Below are positions 52,601 to 62,191 of a stretch of 64,000 nt of DNA, one piece after another. The translations under genes and the position numbers were made by a program. This stretch comes from Nemertoderma westbladi. Lineage: Eukaryota > Xenacoelomorpha > Nemertodermatida > Nemertodermatidae. The stretch is taken from assembly GCA_032718475.1 (NCBI GenBank), contig JAUCBJ010007028.1, positions 62,001-126,000 on the forward strand, in the 5' to 3' direction. Positions within the stretch are counted from its first letter, which is position 1; the number at the start of each line of letters is the position of its first letter. The notes below the pieces were generated by a model, which worked only from the letters and a program-made list of their open reading frames with translations, did not search any database and was not told the origin of the DNA.

Positions 52601-53463
52601 TCCAATCGTAAGGTAGGCTTGCAAGTCTTCCGCCCCATTGTTCCGCTTCTTTCTTTTTGCGGGTTGACTGAGTCACCTCTTCCAGCGTAAGTTCAAATGC
52701 ATCGGGTTCAACAATCTTAGGTGGGCAAACGACAATTTCTCCCGCCTTTGGTCCAAACATAGCAAATGAATGATACGGATTCGATAAAGGATACCCTCCT
52801 TCCTGGTAGCATAGTTGTTGATGGTTCGAACACCTCGCCAATATCGGTTCGGGATTTTCCTTATTCAAACGCATCGGAATCGCTTATTGTTGTTCGCGCA
52901 TACAAGCACCACATTGATAATAAATTGTAAACTGAAAAGGCTTCCTTCGTTTCTCTATCGTCTCCTCGAGTTTGTCTGCAAAGATGCATTCCATCGAATT
53001 CATCGCGTACCGCAGGCATAGGTTCATGCGCCTTCAGGTATTGCATGGTAGGATACAAACGACTTATTTCGGTATCGGGGTCTTCACTGATATCTCCCGT
53101 ATCACATAAAGCATCGTACGGATAAAGTTCGTTGAAGGTTTTACGTAAACTTTCTATTCTTTCGTTCAACGCATTTTGCCTTCTATTTAATACCGTCGAA
53201 TCGTATTTAGTCTTTGTGAGTTTCGCTGTACTTTCTGATAAATCCTTTATTCCGAATATAGTGTAATCCTTTGCACCGAATCTTTCGAATGGAGCTGCCG
53301 CTTCCTCTTGAATATCGTATCCCCATCTCGGCTCTCCAGATATCCCCTTTGCCATTATTAGAAGTATGGTTACATAATCATTACTACTAGAGGGAATACT
53401 ACAGAGTTTATAGTTAGTTGTGAGGAGATGTGAGAGTTTTCGTCTGCCCTTTGAGCTCGACAA
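49660..53463 (-). pseudogene. Unrecognised gene U2 (about 1,250 codons, three zinc knuckles)
   Basis: I do not recognise the family. Minus-strand protein text runs almost continuously. The N-terminal part (frame 52861-53463) has WGYDIQEEAAAPFERFGAKD, a helix ending LRKTFNELYPYDA, TEISRLYPTMQYL and DEFDGMHLC; after a frameshift near 52935 come YYQCGACMREQQ, MRLNKENPEPILARC and GRLASLP (encoded by a near-palindrome). The middle (51132-52320) has RELDRAGADIVPSNLKGYLT, RLWIGTGTFESDTDIATNWQ and RGCVYWAITSPPRAVLQYYL. The C-terminal frame (49660-50823) has three CCHC-type knuckles (CGKCGVAGHHSTKC, CGWCGDQGSHTFYTC, CSYCNIKGHRASEC) and a basic tail. At least eight nonsense codons of all three kinds and three frameshifts show decay. 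The knuckles suggest nucleic-acid binding, perhaps a gag-like protein. U1 is a relative. Confidence 0.65.
52612..52631 (-). repeat. Near-palindrome copy 10
   Basis: Sense ggaagacttgcaagcctacc, read as GRLASLP in U2, a gene unrelated to BEL/Pao. Confidence 0.9.
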
Positions 53464-54013
53464 CGCTCTAACCTCCTACCCATAGCCTAAGATCTAAGGT
53501 TTCTTTAATGACACACTTTCTTATCTAAATTTTTTGCCAAAATGAAAACGATTTGGGCTAAACTGGCTGTGAGTCTAAAATACTCACCTTTTGATCCCAA
53601 ACTATTATCAGAAAATAAACAATCAAGAATTAGTAATAAATATAGGGAAGTCTATTTGTTGACGTAACTTATTGAAACAAGACCGTGTAAAATTTAATTA
53701 AATTTAAGAAAGGCTCGCAAGTCTTCCGTTCTCTTGTTTCTCTAATTTTAAGTTCCACCCGACTGTACCCTGAAATCTATTCACTGGAGAAAATTTTAAA
53801 AAATTTTTCAAATCCAAATGGATTGTCTAAAATTTCGAAAATGTCTCATATTGTGAGTTCCAAGTAGAATTCCATTTCTTATGCCTACAAATCCCGCTCC
53901 TATGTGACACATAAGGGTACTACCCTCAATGTTTACATATAAAGACAATGGAATTCTACCGCTGTCTTTACTACAGTGTACAGGTACGTGGAAATCTATT
54001 TGTAAACTCCTTA
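53464..54013. other. Non-coding spacer between U2 and element E
   Basis: AT-rich, no frame. It contains a near-palindrome at 53708-53727. The sequence attccaagtagaattccat at about 53855-53875 and a direct repeat of ggaattctaccgctgtc-like words occur. This is where the 3' LTR of E would be expected, but I see no match to its 5' LTR. Confidence 0.5.
53708..53727 (-). repeat. Near-palindrome copy 11
   Basis: Same 20-mer as copy 7, non-coding, 245 bp upstream of U2. Confidence 0.85.
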
Positions 54014-56065
54014 TTATTTACCAATAATAGTTGGAGATTTACAGTCTCCAGACTCGTTACGAGTCTCTTCAAGAAGTACGAGATGTTGAGTTGTTTTATC
54101 TACCGTACGACCATCAATTGTCCGTACCATCACAGTTCTCGTCACTCCATCCATAGATGGATGTGTGTCTAAAATTACACCTGTTATCCAGAAGCGTCTT
54201 TTTAGATTCACTTCTGCTAACAGCACATGATCTCCCGGCTTTAATGCGCGGGTATTATTGTACCAATTTGTTCTGGCAGAAATAGAGGGCAAATAATGGG
54301 TTTGCCATATTTCCCAGAATTTGTTCGCTAGTAGTTGCGTGATTTTCCACGCTTTTCTACCATAGCTATCGCCTTCTATTGGAATAGAAATAAGCGTCAA
54401 TGTTGTTGGTGCCTGCATTAGCAGGTGTGCAGGTGTTAAAGCAAACTGGGATTGTTTGTCATCGGGTACTAATACTATTGGTCTAGTATTTAGTATTGCC
54501 TCGATTTCAACAAACAATGTGGTCAGTTGGTCGTCTGTCAAGATGTGGTGTACTGGAATGACCTTTGCCATGGCTGTTTTAATAGATCTTATCAGTCTCT
54601 CCCAGACTCCACCTCTCCATGGACTATCTGGAGGATTAAACTTCCAAAAAATCTTGTAAGGATGTAGTTCGTTTGAGATTTGATCATGATCTAATTTTTT
54701 AAAGGCTCTAGCAATTTCATTTCGAGCACCAACAAATTTTGTACCTTGGTCTGAGTACAAGCATTTTACTAATTCGTGTCTAGCGATAAATCGCCGCAAT
54801 GCTAGTATAAACGCGTTGGTGGAAAGATCCATCACACGTTCAATATGAACTGTCCTACTGGAAATGCATGTGAAAATCAGTCCCCAGCGTTTTACTAGTA
54901 TACGTCCACAATTCATATGTATGGGACCAAAGCAGTCAATTCCAGTCTCTGTGAAAGGTGGTTGGAATGCTTGTAGTCGTGCTTGTGGAAGTTCACTCAT
55001 TTCTTGGGTACCTATTCTAGAATGTACCTTTTTACAAATAATACACGTACGCGTCAGTGAACTTAACGCTTTACTGGGTCTAATTAATACAAATCTTGTA
55101 CGTAAGTAGGAAAGACAGTGGTGTCTTCCAGCGTGTTTCAGATGTAAATGTGCGTCCAGTATCATTGCACGTTTTAATTCGTGATGTTGTGGTATTATTA
55201 TTGGGTACCTAAAATCAGTATTAAGGTCAATGTTTTGAAGCCGAGATTTATGACAAATTAAGCCATTATAAATTATCGGACTCCAACTCAGTATTGGTGA
55301 CGACTTGATTGGTTGACCTTGACTTATAGATGTGAATTCGCGTGCGAAATATTGCAATTGGTAATGGCGAATTAATTTAATTTCAAATCTGTCGATCTCA
55401 GTCAATGTAAGTCGACGTGTAAAGTCGCGTTTGCCTTTAATGTATTGTACAAAACGTACAATCCACGCTAATTTTCGGCACGCATTTGTCCAAGAATCTG
55501 TCAGGTTTACAATGCGGTTGACGTAAGTATTTATGACGTCATCAGGTAAGTCAATGGAGAATTTGAAAGGTTTTGTTTTACTAGATGGGCCCACGGGTCC
55601 GCCAGTAGGTATTCCCTTGTTGACTGTTGATCCGTCCGGGTCTATGAGTAATTTGTCCTTCTTCGCCTTCTTACCTTGATTGTCGGTACTTTGTGAGTCG
55701 ATCCCTAATGGTGGTTTAAATTCTATGGGATCACTGGGTTTCGGTAAACTTATTTTTCTGCCGATATTTATCCCAGGTCTCACCGTAGGTTGTAAGTTTG
55801 GTATGTCTCTTGAGCGTAAAGTAACATCTGTATTTACATTTGTATAGGTACTACCCACATCTGTAATACATGAGGTTTCATTGTACTTATGGTTACTCAA
55901 GAGTGTCAAATTTGGTAGTTTGTCAATACAAGGCCACTCCAATAGGGAAACTGCGGCTTTACTGTTAGTCAATACATTACTAATGTCTGGTAGAACATTT
56001 TGTGATATGTCTGGCAAAATGTTTCGCGGAACATCCGGCGAAATATCTAGTGACATACCTGACAA
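54014..56065 (-). CDS. Integrase of element E, open over 683 codons
   Basis: The frame starts in the SPDx-type linker (MSLDISPDVPRNILPDISQN), passes a Lys-rich and a helical region, and then shows the H-H-C-C finger (HLHLKHAGRHH...CIIC). The catalytic core follows: ETGIDCFGPIHM (first Asp), KCLYSDQGTKFVGARNE (second Asp) and PWRGGVWERLIRSIKTAMAK (Glu), the DD35E triad complete. The C-terminal part WYNNTRALKPGDHVLLAEVN and WITGVILDTHPSMDGVTRTV is the DUF5641-type domain at the end of BEL/Pao integrases. The enzyme joins element cDNA to host DNA. This is the only large domain of E without a visible lesion. Confidence 0.92.
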   Translation of the reverse strand: MSGMSLDISPDVPRNILPDISQNVLPDISNVLTNSKAAVSLLEWPCIDKLPNLTLLSNHKYNETSCITDVGSTYTNVNTDVTLRSRDIPNLQPTVRPGINIGRKISLPKPSDPIEFKPPLGIDSQSTDNQGKKAKKDKLLIDPDGSTVNKGIPTGGPVGPSSKTKPFKFSIDLPDDVINTYVNRIVNLTDSWTNACRKLAWIVRFVQYIKGKRDFTRRLTLTEIDRFEIKLIRHYQLQYFAREFTSISQGQPIKSSPILSWSPIIYNGLICHKSRLQNIDLNTDFRYPIIIPQHHELKRAMILDAHLHLKHAGRHHCLSYLRTRFVLIRPSKALSSLTRTCIICKKVHSRIGTQEMSELPQARLQAFQPPFTETGIDCFGPIHMNCGRILVKRWGLIFTCISSRTVHIERVMDLSTNAFILALRRFIARHELVKCLYSDQGTKFVGARNEIARAFKKLDHDQISNELHPYKIFWKFNPPDSPWRGGVWERLIRSIKTAMAKVIPVHHILTDDQLTTLFVEIEAILNTRPIVLVPDDKQSQFALTPAHLLMQAPTTLTLISIPIEGDSYGRKAWKITQLLANKFWEIWQTHYLPSISARTNWYNNTRALKPGDHVLLAEVNLKRRFWITGVILDTHPSMDGVTRTVMVRTIDGRTVDKTTQHLVLLEETRNESGDCKSPTIIGK

Positions 56066-56329
56066 AATGTCTGGTTGACCGTCTGGTATTGTGTCTGGTG
56101 AAGAAAGTCTCGCAAGTCTTCCGCTTTTAACTTTGTAAGTTATATTTTTCCTTTTCGCCTTCGGTTTCTTCTTTAGTTTCGCCGTCGTCTTTTTCTTTGC
56201 TTTCCCTTTCTTTGGTTTTTTAATTTTGGCGTCCTTAGGGATAGTGTTAGACTTGTTGTCGTATAATGGCGGCCAATGTTGTGATGTTCTTTGTAAGAAT
56301 TGTGGTCCGTGTTGCCAAAATTCCTTGTT
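56066..56329 (-). pseudogene. Linker between RNase H and integrase of element E
   Basis: A basic Lys/Glu-rich stretch with frameshifts and TGA/TAA codons. It contains the near-palindrome at 56103-56122. It corresponds to the Lys-rich and SPDx-repeat region of D at 46130-46610 but is shorter. Confidence 0.6.
56103..56122 (-). repeat. Near-palindrome copy 12
   Basis: Sense ggaagacttgcgagactttc, the most divergent copy, in the RNase H-integrase linker of E. Confidence 0.75.
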
Positions 56330-57790
56330 CTACGGTTTACAGAATTCCTCAGGCATCATTCCTCGCGACGCAATATCAGCTGGATTTTGTGGTCCGGGAC
56401 AATTTTGCCAATCCTCTTTTATTGAACGGTCTAAAATTTCCGCACGACGGTTAGCTACAAATGTCTTAAATTCAAGTGTGTCATTGTTTATATAAAATAA
56501 AACTAACGTCGCGTCAGTCCAATAAAATATCTGTAAACTAGATTGTAATTCCGTCTGTATAAGGTTCAAAATGGTAGTTGACAGGGTTGCCGCTTGTAGT
56601 TCAGCGCGTGGTGTCGTCATATACTTAGTAGGCATGGTTTTAGCCTTAGAAGTAATGAGCAATACATCAAACTCGTCTGAATCTACTTGTCTACGCAGAT
56701 ATGCTGTCACTCCAAAGCCGTTGTCACTGGCGTCGGAAAAACAATGTAATTCTAAGTCGTCAGGAAATGTCGTCTGTAATGGAAAGAACACCCGGGGTAT
56801 AGAATAATCTTCTAGTGAAGACAATTGTGCCTCCCAAGTTTTCCCTAAGTCTACTTGTTCGGATGAGATCGGTTCGTCCCATGTCAGTCCATCTTTCCAA
56901 ATACTGCGCATGTATATTCTTGCTTGCAGTATTATTGGGCTGATGAAACCTAATGGATTGAACAATCGACTCAGCTTTGACAAGCAAGACCTCTTTGTCA
57001 GAGAATCTCCTTGAGCGTCCAGTCTTACCTTCACTCGAAAGTTGTCTGTGTTTGGGTCCCAAAATAGTCCCAACACCTTGGTCGTCGGTAGTGGTTCAAA
57101 CTCTAAGTCAATGTCACTACCTCCACGCTCAGTCGTTTCGAATGAATTCACTAATTCGGCACTGTTTGAGGCAAACTTGGTGAGGTTAAAACCTCCGCCT
57201 GCTAAACAGTCCCGCAATTAATGTGCTACTGTTATAGCACGTTCTACTATGTCATAACTTTGTAATCCATCGTCCACATAAAAATCTCGTTCTACTATCT
57301 GAATTACCTCTGGGTCATACTTATGTTTCTGGTCCCTAGAGGTCTGCTTCAGGGCGTACATAGTACAATTTGGGCTGTCTCTTGCACCGAAAACGCAAAC
57401 TTGCATTTGGTAAGTCGCCAGTGGTTGACTTAAGTCTCCAACCAGGTACCAGAGGAACCTCAAACTGTCTCTGTCTCGCTCTAACGCGAGCAATTGGTAA
57501 AACATGGCTTCGACGTCGCAAGTAAATGCTACTTGGCGTTGACGGAAGCGCATAATCACACCCATGAGATAATTATGCATGTTTGGTCCATCCATCAACT
57601 CACTATTGAGAGACATTCCCTCAAACAGAGCCGCGCAGTCGTTAACTACACGTACCTTTTCAGGTTTGTCAGGGTGTCTCACGTAGTGATGTGGCAAATA
57701 GTATGTCTGTTCTGTCACAATCTCCGGGTTAGTCATTCTGATAGTGTATCCTTTCGTCAAATATGTCTCCATCTGAGTATTATACTGCAA
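56330..57790 (-). pseudogene. RT and RNase H of element E
   Basis: The first stretch (57790-57218) holds TYYLPHHYVRHPDKPEKVRV, FTCDVEAMFYQLLALERDRD, ARDSPNCTMYALKQTS and DFYVDDGLQSYD (RT active site, about 57270-57290). A TAA at about 57219 then interrupts; the same frame continues with GGGFNLTKFASNSAELVNSF, FISPIILQARIYMRSIWKDG, LELHCFSDASDNGFGVTAYL, IFYWTDATLVLFYINN and NPADIASRGMMPEEFCKP (RNase H). Catalytic residues of both enzymes are present. The single TAA replaces what reads as Gln in D (VAHQLQDCLAEGG). Confidence 0.88.
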
Positions 57791-58283
57791 ATGGGCTTTC
57801 TCGTCCTTTAATAGACATTGTCATATTGAGTTTAAGCGTCTTAAGGCTAGCGGATAGTTATTTATAAGTTTAGGACATTGGTTACGCCATAACATCCCTA
57901 CCTCGTAATGTCCGTCTTTCGTCTGGTGGATAGTATCTTCCATGATCTTCAAGGATTGTTTTTCTTGTTCCGACATACACGGTTCGTAACTACCAGGTTC
58001 GGCTGTATCTTGTTCCAACCATTTCATAGTTTTCTCCATTAATTCTTTGTCCAGTGCAGCTTGTTCCACTTGACAGTTTCTTAATGCGTTGTCATCGACG
58101 GGCGTTAGTAAGGTTGTTGGTTCAGGTAGACTCGCAAGCCTTCCGGCATTATTATCTGTCGTTGATGGAACCTCTGCCTGACTCGTCTTCTTCCCAATCT
58201 CTAAACTAACCTTGTGGATTGGCTGCTCTTTGTGACTTATCTTACTCGCTACACACGTTGTACCTGTAACGTTGTCGTGTTTT
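57791..58283 (-). pseudogene. Protease-RT linker of element E
   Basis: Minus text from NNAGRLASLPEPTTLLTPVD (near-palindrome 58125-58144) through EQAALDKELMEKTMKWLEQD and MSEQEKQSLKIMEDTI to HYEVGMLWRNQCPKLINNYP. It parallels D at 44212-44530. A frame break near 57810-57830 separates it from the main RT stretch. Confidence 0.7.
58125..58144 (-). repeat. Near-palindrome copy 13
   Basis: Sense ggaaggcttgcgagtctacc, GRLASLP, protease-RT linker of E. Confidence 0.9.
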
Positions 58284-58293
58284 GTCGAACGTA

Positions 58294-58425
58294 AAATTGC
58301 CTTAAAGATGCGGATGATCTAGCAAATGTCATGGGTGATAGGGAGTTGTGGCGGTGCAATTTTGTTGACAAGCCGGCACAGCATTCTTAAAAATGCAGCT
58401 GCAATGCAGCATGCCGATCCTAGTA
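58294..58425 (+). mobile_element. Very short RTE-like insertion (about 130 bp) inside element E
   Basis: From gccttaaagatgcggatgat to cctagta it equals the last 127 bp of the RTE-like element, including the end of its ORF (DELADDLANV-type codons and WRCNFVDKPAQHS). It is flanked by GTCGAACGTA at 58284-58293 and 58426-58435. About 5 extra bases (aaatt) lie between the left duplication and the first matching base, likely untemplated. It is inserted opposite to the transcription direction of E. Confidence 0.93.
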
Positions 58426-58943
58426 GTCGAACGTAGTGTTGTATAGTCTCTGTCGTGTGAAAAGGAATGAGTCAAAGTTGTAGTTAATAAACTACATGTA
58501 CTTTGCACATTGTCTTCCTCATCACTTATATCTAGTGTGCGCACAGGCGCTCGAGTGTACCAACCTATCGGAGTTTGACAGGCGTAAGTGTTCCCTGCTA
58601 CGACTACCGATGGTCTGGTTTCTCACACTTGATGTATGTTGAATTGGTCTGTCCTGATCAGCATTGCTACTGATCTGTAGTTAACAGGACATTCAGGTAC
58701 ACCAAGGTGTCTAAAATACTTACGGTCATCTAAGGATTGTTCTGGCACTGGACCTAGTAAGTTACTAAAGTCCTTTGTGGCCGCAAAGGTTAAATCCTTA
58801 AAGGGTAACAAAGACCTCTCCTTTTTGCTATGTTGCGACTTTGGAAGAAGAGTATCGAAGTTCAACTTAACTCTAGTCACAGTATATTTGACGTTCTTAC
58901 CTTGTCGAAGATCCGTCACGACGTCAGCTACCTTCTTGTCCAT
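58426..58943 (-). pseudogene. Protease C-terminal half of element E
   Basis: Text DKKVADVVTDLRQGKNVKYT, LLPFKDLTFAATKDFSNLLG and PVNYRSVAMLIRTDQFNIHQ, then after TGA near 58622 PVRTLDISDEEDNVQSTCSL, follows D closely. It is the part after the catalytic site of the DUF1758-like protease. Confidence 0.8.
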
Positions 58944-58955
58944 ATAGCTGTGAGA

Positions 58956-59741
58956 TTAGGCTGAATTTAAAATAATGTAGATCCGTTTGCTCCCTTTGGT
59001 GCCTGTAATCTTAACAGGAATTACGCTAAATCCTTTCAGTTGATCAGGCGTCAGAAGCGCAATCGATGGTTGTTCATCTCCATCTGAGTATGTGTCGTTG
59101 TCTTCTGATTCTTCATCTGAAGACCCGTATTGTTCTGGGAAACAATCCCGAATATGCGTCACGAAAGTTGGTGTTGTTTTTGATTCTTGCGTCTTGTATG
59201 CGGTATTGCATTTCGCTGCTGCTTCTGGGTGTTTCCTGGTGAAGTGTTTTGTCAGCGTATGACTATCCGTATGGAGCAAACCGTCATGGTTGCGTCCACA
59301 GGAAGGACAGGTATCCGTATTTGGGCAGTCCTTACGGACATGTCCGTGTTGCGTACACCTCCAACAAGAATCCAATGGTCGTATCTGTAGCCGTCGTTCT
59401 TCTGAGTTTAACTCACGAAATACTCGGCATCCTCTTAACTTGTGACTAGTATGCCACTTACCTAACCGCTCGCAGTATTGACAACCGCTAAAGTCGGCAC
59501 TCAGTTGCTGCCTAGTCTGTTTGATCCCAATGGGTGCGGACACTTTACTACCGTCTGAAAATTGTCGGGTTTCTGTCGGTGTAGCGTAGGTGGCCGTCCT
59601 TGTGGATGTCGTCAGTGGTTTTTGTCGGTTAGCTGATGGCAAGGTAGTTCCTTCGGCTACAATGTGTTGATCTGTGTAGTTAGAACGAGTCTCCACCACT
59701 GCTTCCCTAGATATTAATAGGTACACATCCTCTAATTTCAA
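58956..59741 (-). pseudogene. Gag knuckles and protease start of element E; catalytic Asp changed
   Basis: Three fingers, CQYCERLGKWHTSHKLRGC, CWRCTQHGHVRKDC and CPSCGRNHDGLLH, are all intact. The protease begins GFSVIPVKITGTKGSKRIYI and then ILNSA-stop-SHSYMDKK, where D has ILDSASSHSYVDEQ. The catalytic Asp codon reads Asn and a TAG/TAA follows two codons on, so this protease is dead twice over. Confidence 0.85.
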
Positions 59742-60748
59742 AAATCCACCCCTTTCTTCACGCTGATACTTGATCTTCCTCCACTCCCTACGAAGTCGAT
59801 GATGTAGTCTCCCTATGATTTTTAATAGGACTGTAGGAGTGTTTCCGTAATCAAGTTGTCCAATTGATCGTAATGTAGTAATAGCGTTTTTTATTTTGTC
59901 AGCTAGTTTCAGTAAGTTGACGGGTTTCGTAATAACCCCCCCCCCCCCCCCCCCTTACAGAGTTCCTCTATTACTGACTTGGCCATACTTACCGTACCAC
60001 CGTAGATTGAAGTTAAGCGATCGTATGCTAACTCGAAGGCGTCTGGTACACCAACAAAGGTCTCGGCTAGACGTTTTGGTTCTCTCGTCAGTGTTTGAAG
60101 CAGGTAGTTAAACTTTTCCCTCGATGTAAAAGCACACGCAGCAATTTGAGATTCGATGTAATCTACGAATGTGTGACAATGTTTGGAATTTCCGGAAAAC
60201 TTAGCTGGTTGTTGCACCGGTAGTCCTTGCCTGGCTGCGACTTTAGCTATCTCCTCAGCTACGTTCAAAGTTTCGCATCCTTGGGTGGCAATCGAGTTGA
60301 TGTTCTCCCGTCTTGGCGCTTTCCTTTGATACAAAGTATTTCTTGAAGGTCGCTCCCTTTGCTGCTCCTTCGGGTGTCTAGTGTGTTCAAATTCTGTATT
60401 TCGCAAACTATCGGTTTGAGTTTCCTCTAAGCGTTTCTCGATCTGGGCCAACTTGTTAACAACTGGTCGCATTAGGTCGGCGAATTGTTGCGTGCTAATC
60501 ATGTCCGTTGGTTGTAACGCTTTCTGTGTTGGTGTATTTTGTGGAGGATTGTCTATAAAGGAATTCGTTGAACGCTCGCGTTTGCATTTGTCGGCCGCTC
60601 CTGTTCTAAACACTTTGCGTTCCGGGTAATCCGATTCGCTTGAAGTAATACTATCACCTGGATACGGTGGCCAACGTGCTCGCGTCCGTTGTGTCGTCCG
60701 AATTCTAACATTCCGTTTCGGAACATCGTCTACTGGTCTCCGTTGTTC

Positions 60749-60768
60749 GGTAGGCTCACAAGTCTTCC
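60749..60768 (-). repeat. Near-palindrome copy 14
   Basis: Sense ggaagacttgtgagcctacc, read RKTCEPT in gag of E. Confidence 0.9.
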
Positions 60769-60832
60769 TCGAAGTTGTAGATTGCGATGTAAACTGGTTA
60801 AGCGGTCGTGTGTCTACTGGTCTCCGTTGTTC

Positions 60833-60852
60833 GGTAGGCTCACAAGTCTTCC
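60833..60852 (-). repeat. Near-palindrome copy 15
   Basis: Identical to copy 14, 84 bp away, in a coding tandem duplication parallel to copies 2-3 of D. Confidence 0.9.
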
Positions 60853-60856
60853 TCAA

Positions 60857-61357
60857 AGTCGTAGATTGCGATGTAAACTGAATCGGTGGTTGCGTGATAG
60901 CGTTTGAATACTAAGGCCTTATAGGTCTAAACGTCATTGGGTATGTGTAGTGCGTAACAGGTTTAGGTGTCGAAGGTTGACTCACCTGGTTGGTCGTCAG
61001 TAGTGCAGGTCCGGCCAATAAACTACTACAATCAGTTATCGGCGGGTTACTTACCTTGACTTTTGGAATGGGCAACGACGTTGCTCTTGGCGGTATGAAC
61101 TTGTCTGGAATAACAAACCTGTGTTCCGTCGCACCATGGATAGGAGAAATATTACTACTACCTGCAATCGAAACAGGTTCTTTAGTCGTAATCGGTGCAA
61201 ACATAGGAGTTATTTGAGGGAATCGTTGACATAAGTCTTTAACCAATTGTCATTCTCGTTCAGGTGCTCCTACACTTCCTTCCTTTATTCGTTCCTGAAT
61301 TTGGTGGTGCCTTACCTCTGTCCGGTCTAAATCGTGTCCGTCTCGAGATCTCATCGA
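60857..61357 (-). pseudogene. Gag Pro-rich linker of element E
   Basis: KDLCQRFPQITPMFAPITTK and PPRATSLPIPKVKVSNPPIT match D (FPQVIPMLKPTTPIKP and QPRATSSPILAGNVTSPPT). TGA and TAA codons surround it. Confidence 0.65.
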
Positions 61358-62191
61358 TCAATCGCGGGCTTTAAGATCCAGATCCTCCTTGGCGTTGGCC
61401 AATTCTCTCGCCTTCTTTTCGAGTTCGAAATGAAGTTTAGCTTCCTTTTCTCGTTGTTCCGTCTGTTGTTGTTGCGCCTCGAACTCCGCTTGTCGTATAG
61501 CTGATTGAGCCTTTATTTGCCGTGTTTTCATCTCGACTCTTGCTTCTGAAACTAACCTTTGTTCTTCCAACTCCGCTGCTCGTTGCTCCAACTCAGCTGC
61601 TGCTGCTCGTCGCTCCAACTCAGCTGCTGCTGCTTGTCGCTCCAACTCAGCTGTTGCTGCTCGTCGCTCCAACTCAGCTGCTGCTGCTTGTCGCTCCAAC
61701 TCAGCTGTTGCTGCTCATTGCGCTAACTCGGCTGTCGCTGTTCGTTGTGCTATTTCTAGCTCTAACCTTTCCATCTCAGCCGCTTCTAGTTCAGCCGCTT
61801 CTTGTAGATGAGAGATTCGCGCAACATTCGCTACACATAGTTTCTCTTCCTCTACTGCTGCTTGTACCATTAGCAGTTGAGTTTGTTCCTCCATTTCCTG
61901 TCGTTGTCTGTAGAACTGCTGCTGTTGTCGAGCAATTTCTGACGTTACCATACTTACCTCACCAATTTCGCTGCGAATACTCACCAGTGATTGATCCAGT
62001 ATTCCCGGTGCCAGTTCGATTTGTGCGAGTGAAGTTTCCCTTGTAGCCTCCGGCACGGTTTCCCAATCTCCGACGTCTTCGCCGCACATGCGTAAGTGAT
62101 CCTTCAGATGTTTCAATTGTCCATCCAGCCTATACAATTCCTGTTCTTCCTTGGGATGTAATAACTCGTCAGAAACTGACTCACCTAGCAA
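61358..62191 (-). pseudogene. Gag coiled-coil region of element E
   Basis: After LYRLDGQLKHLKDHLRMCGE and DQSLVSIRSEIGEVSMVTSE, both shared with D, a long Gln/Glu/Ala helix includes five tandem units of about 30 bp at 61563-61716, which encode ELERQAAAAELERRAA-type repeats. D has an unrepeated helix at the same place, so the array expanded in E. One TGA/TAA break lies at about 61715. Confidence 0.75.
61563..61716 (-). repeat. 30-bp minisatellite in gag of element E
   Basis: Five units containing cgctccaactcagctgctgc, head to tail and in frame, encode the A-A-A-E-L-E-R repeat. Confidence 0.9.

Larger units (their letters stand above)
59742..60856 (-). pseudogene. Gag linker and DUF1759-like capsid of element E
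   Basis: The 60856-59909 frame starts with two tandem copies of RKTCEPTEQRRPVD (near-palindromes at 60833 and 60749), then PYPGDSITSSESDYPERKVF, a helix, and the capsid: VAEEIAKVAARQGLPVQQPA, FNYLLQTLTREPKRLAETFV and ELAYDRLTSIYGGTVSMAKS. An 18-bp C run at 59937-59954 inserts poly-Gly and throws the frame out where D reads CRGGSISKPIDLLRLADEIK. Capsid text continues in the next frame to 59742. Confidence 0.8.

Noticed and set aside
49660-52886. A changed genetic code in U2, suggested by stops at Gln-like positions such as REQQ-stop-AIP
   Set aside because: All three stop codons occur in the same reading path, frameshifts are also present, and neighbouring transposons decay the same way. Ordinary decay (C-to-T at CAA, CAG and CGA) explains it.
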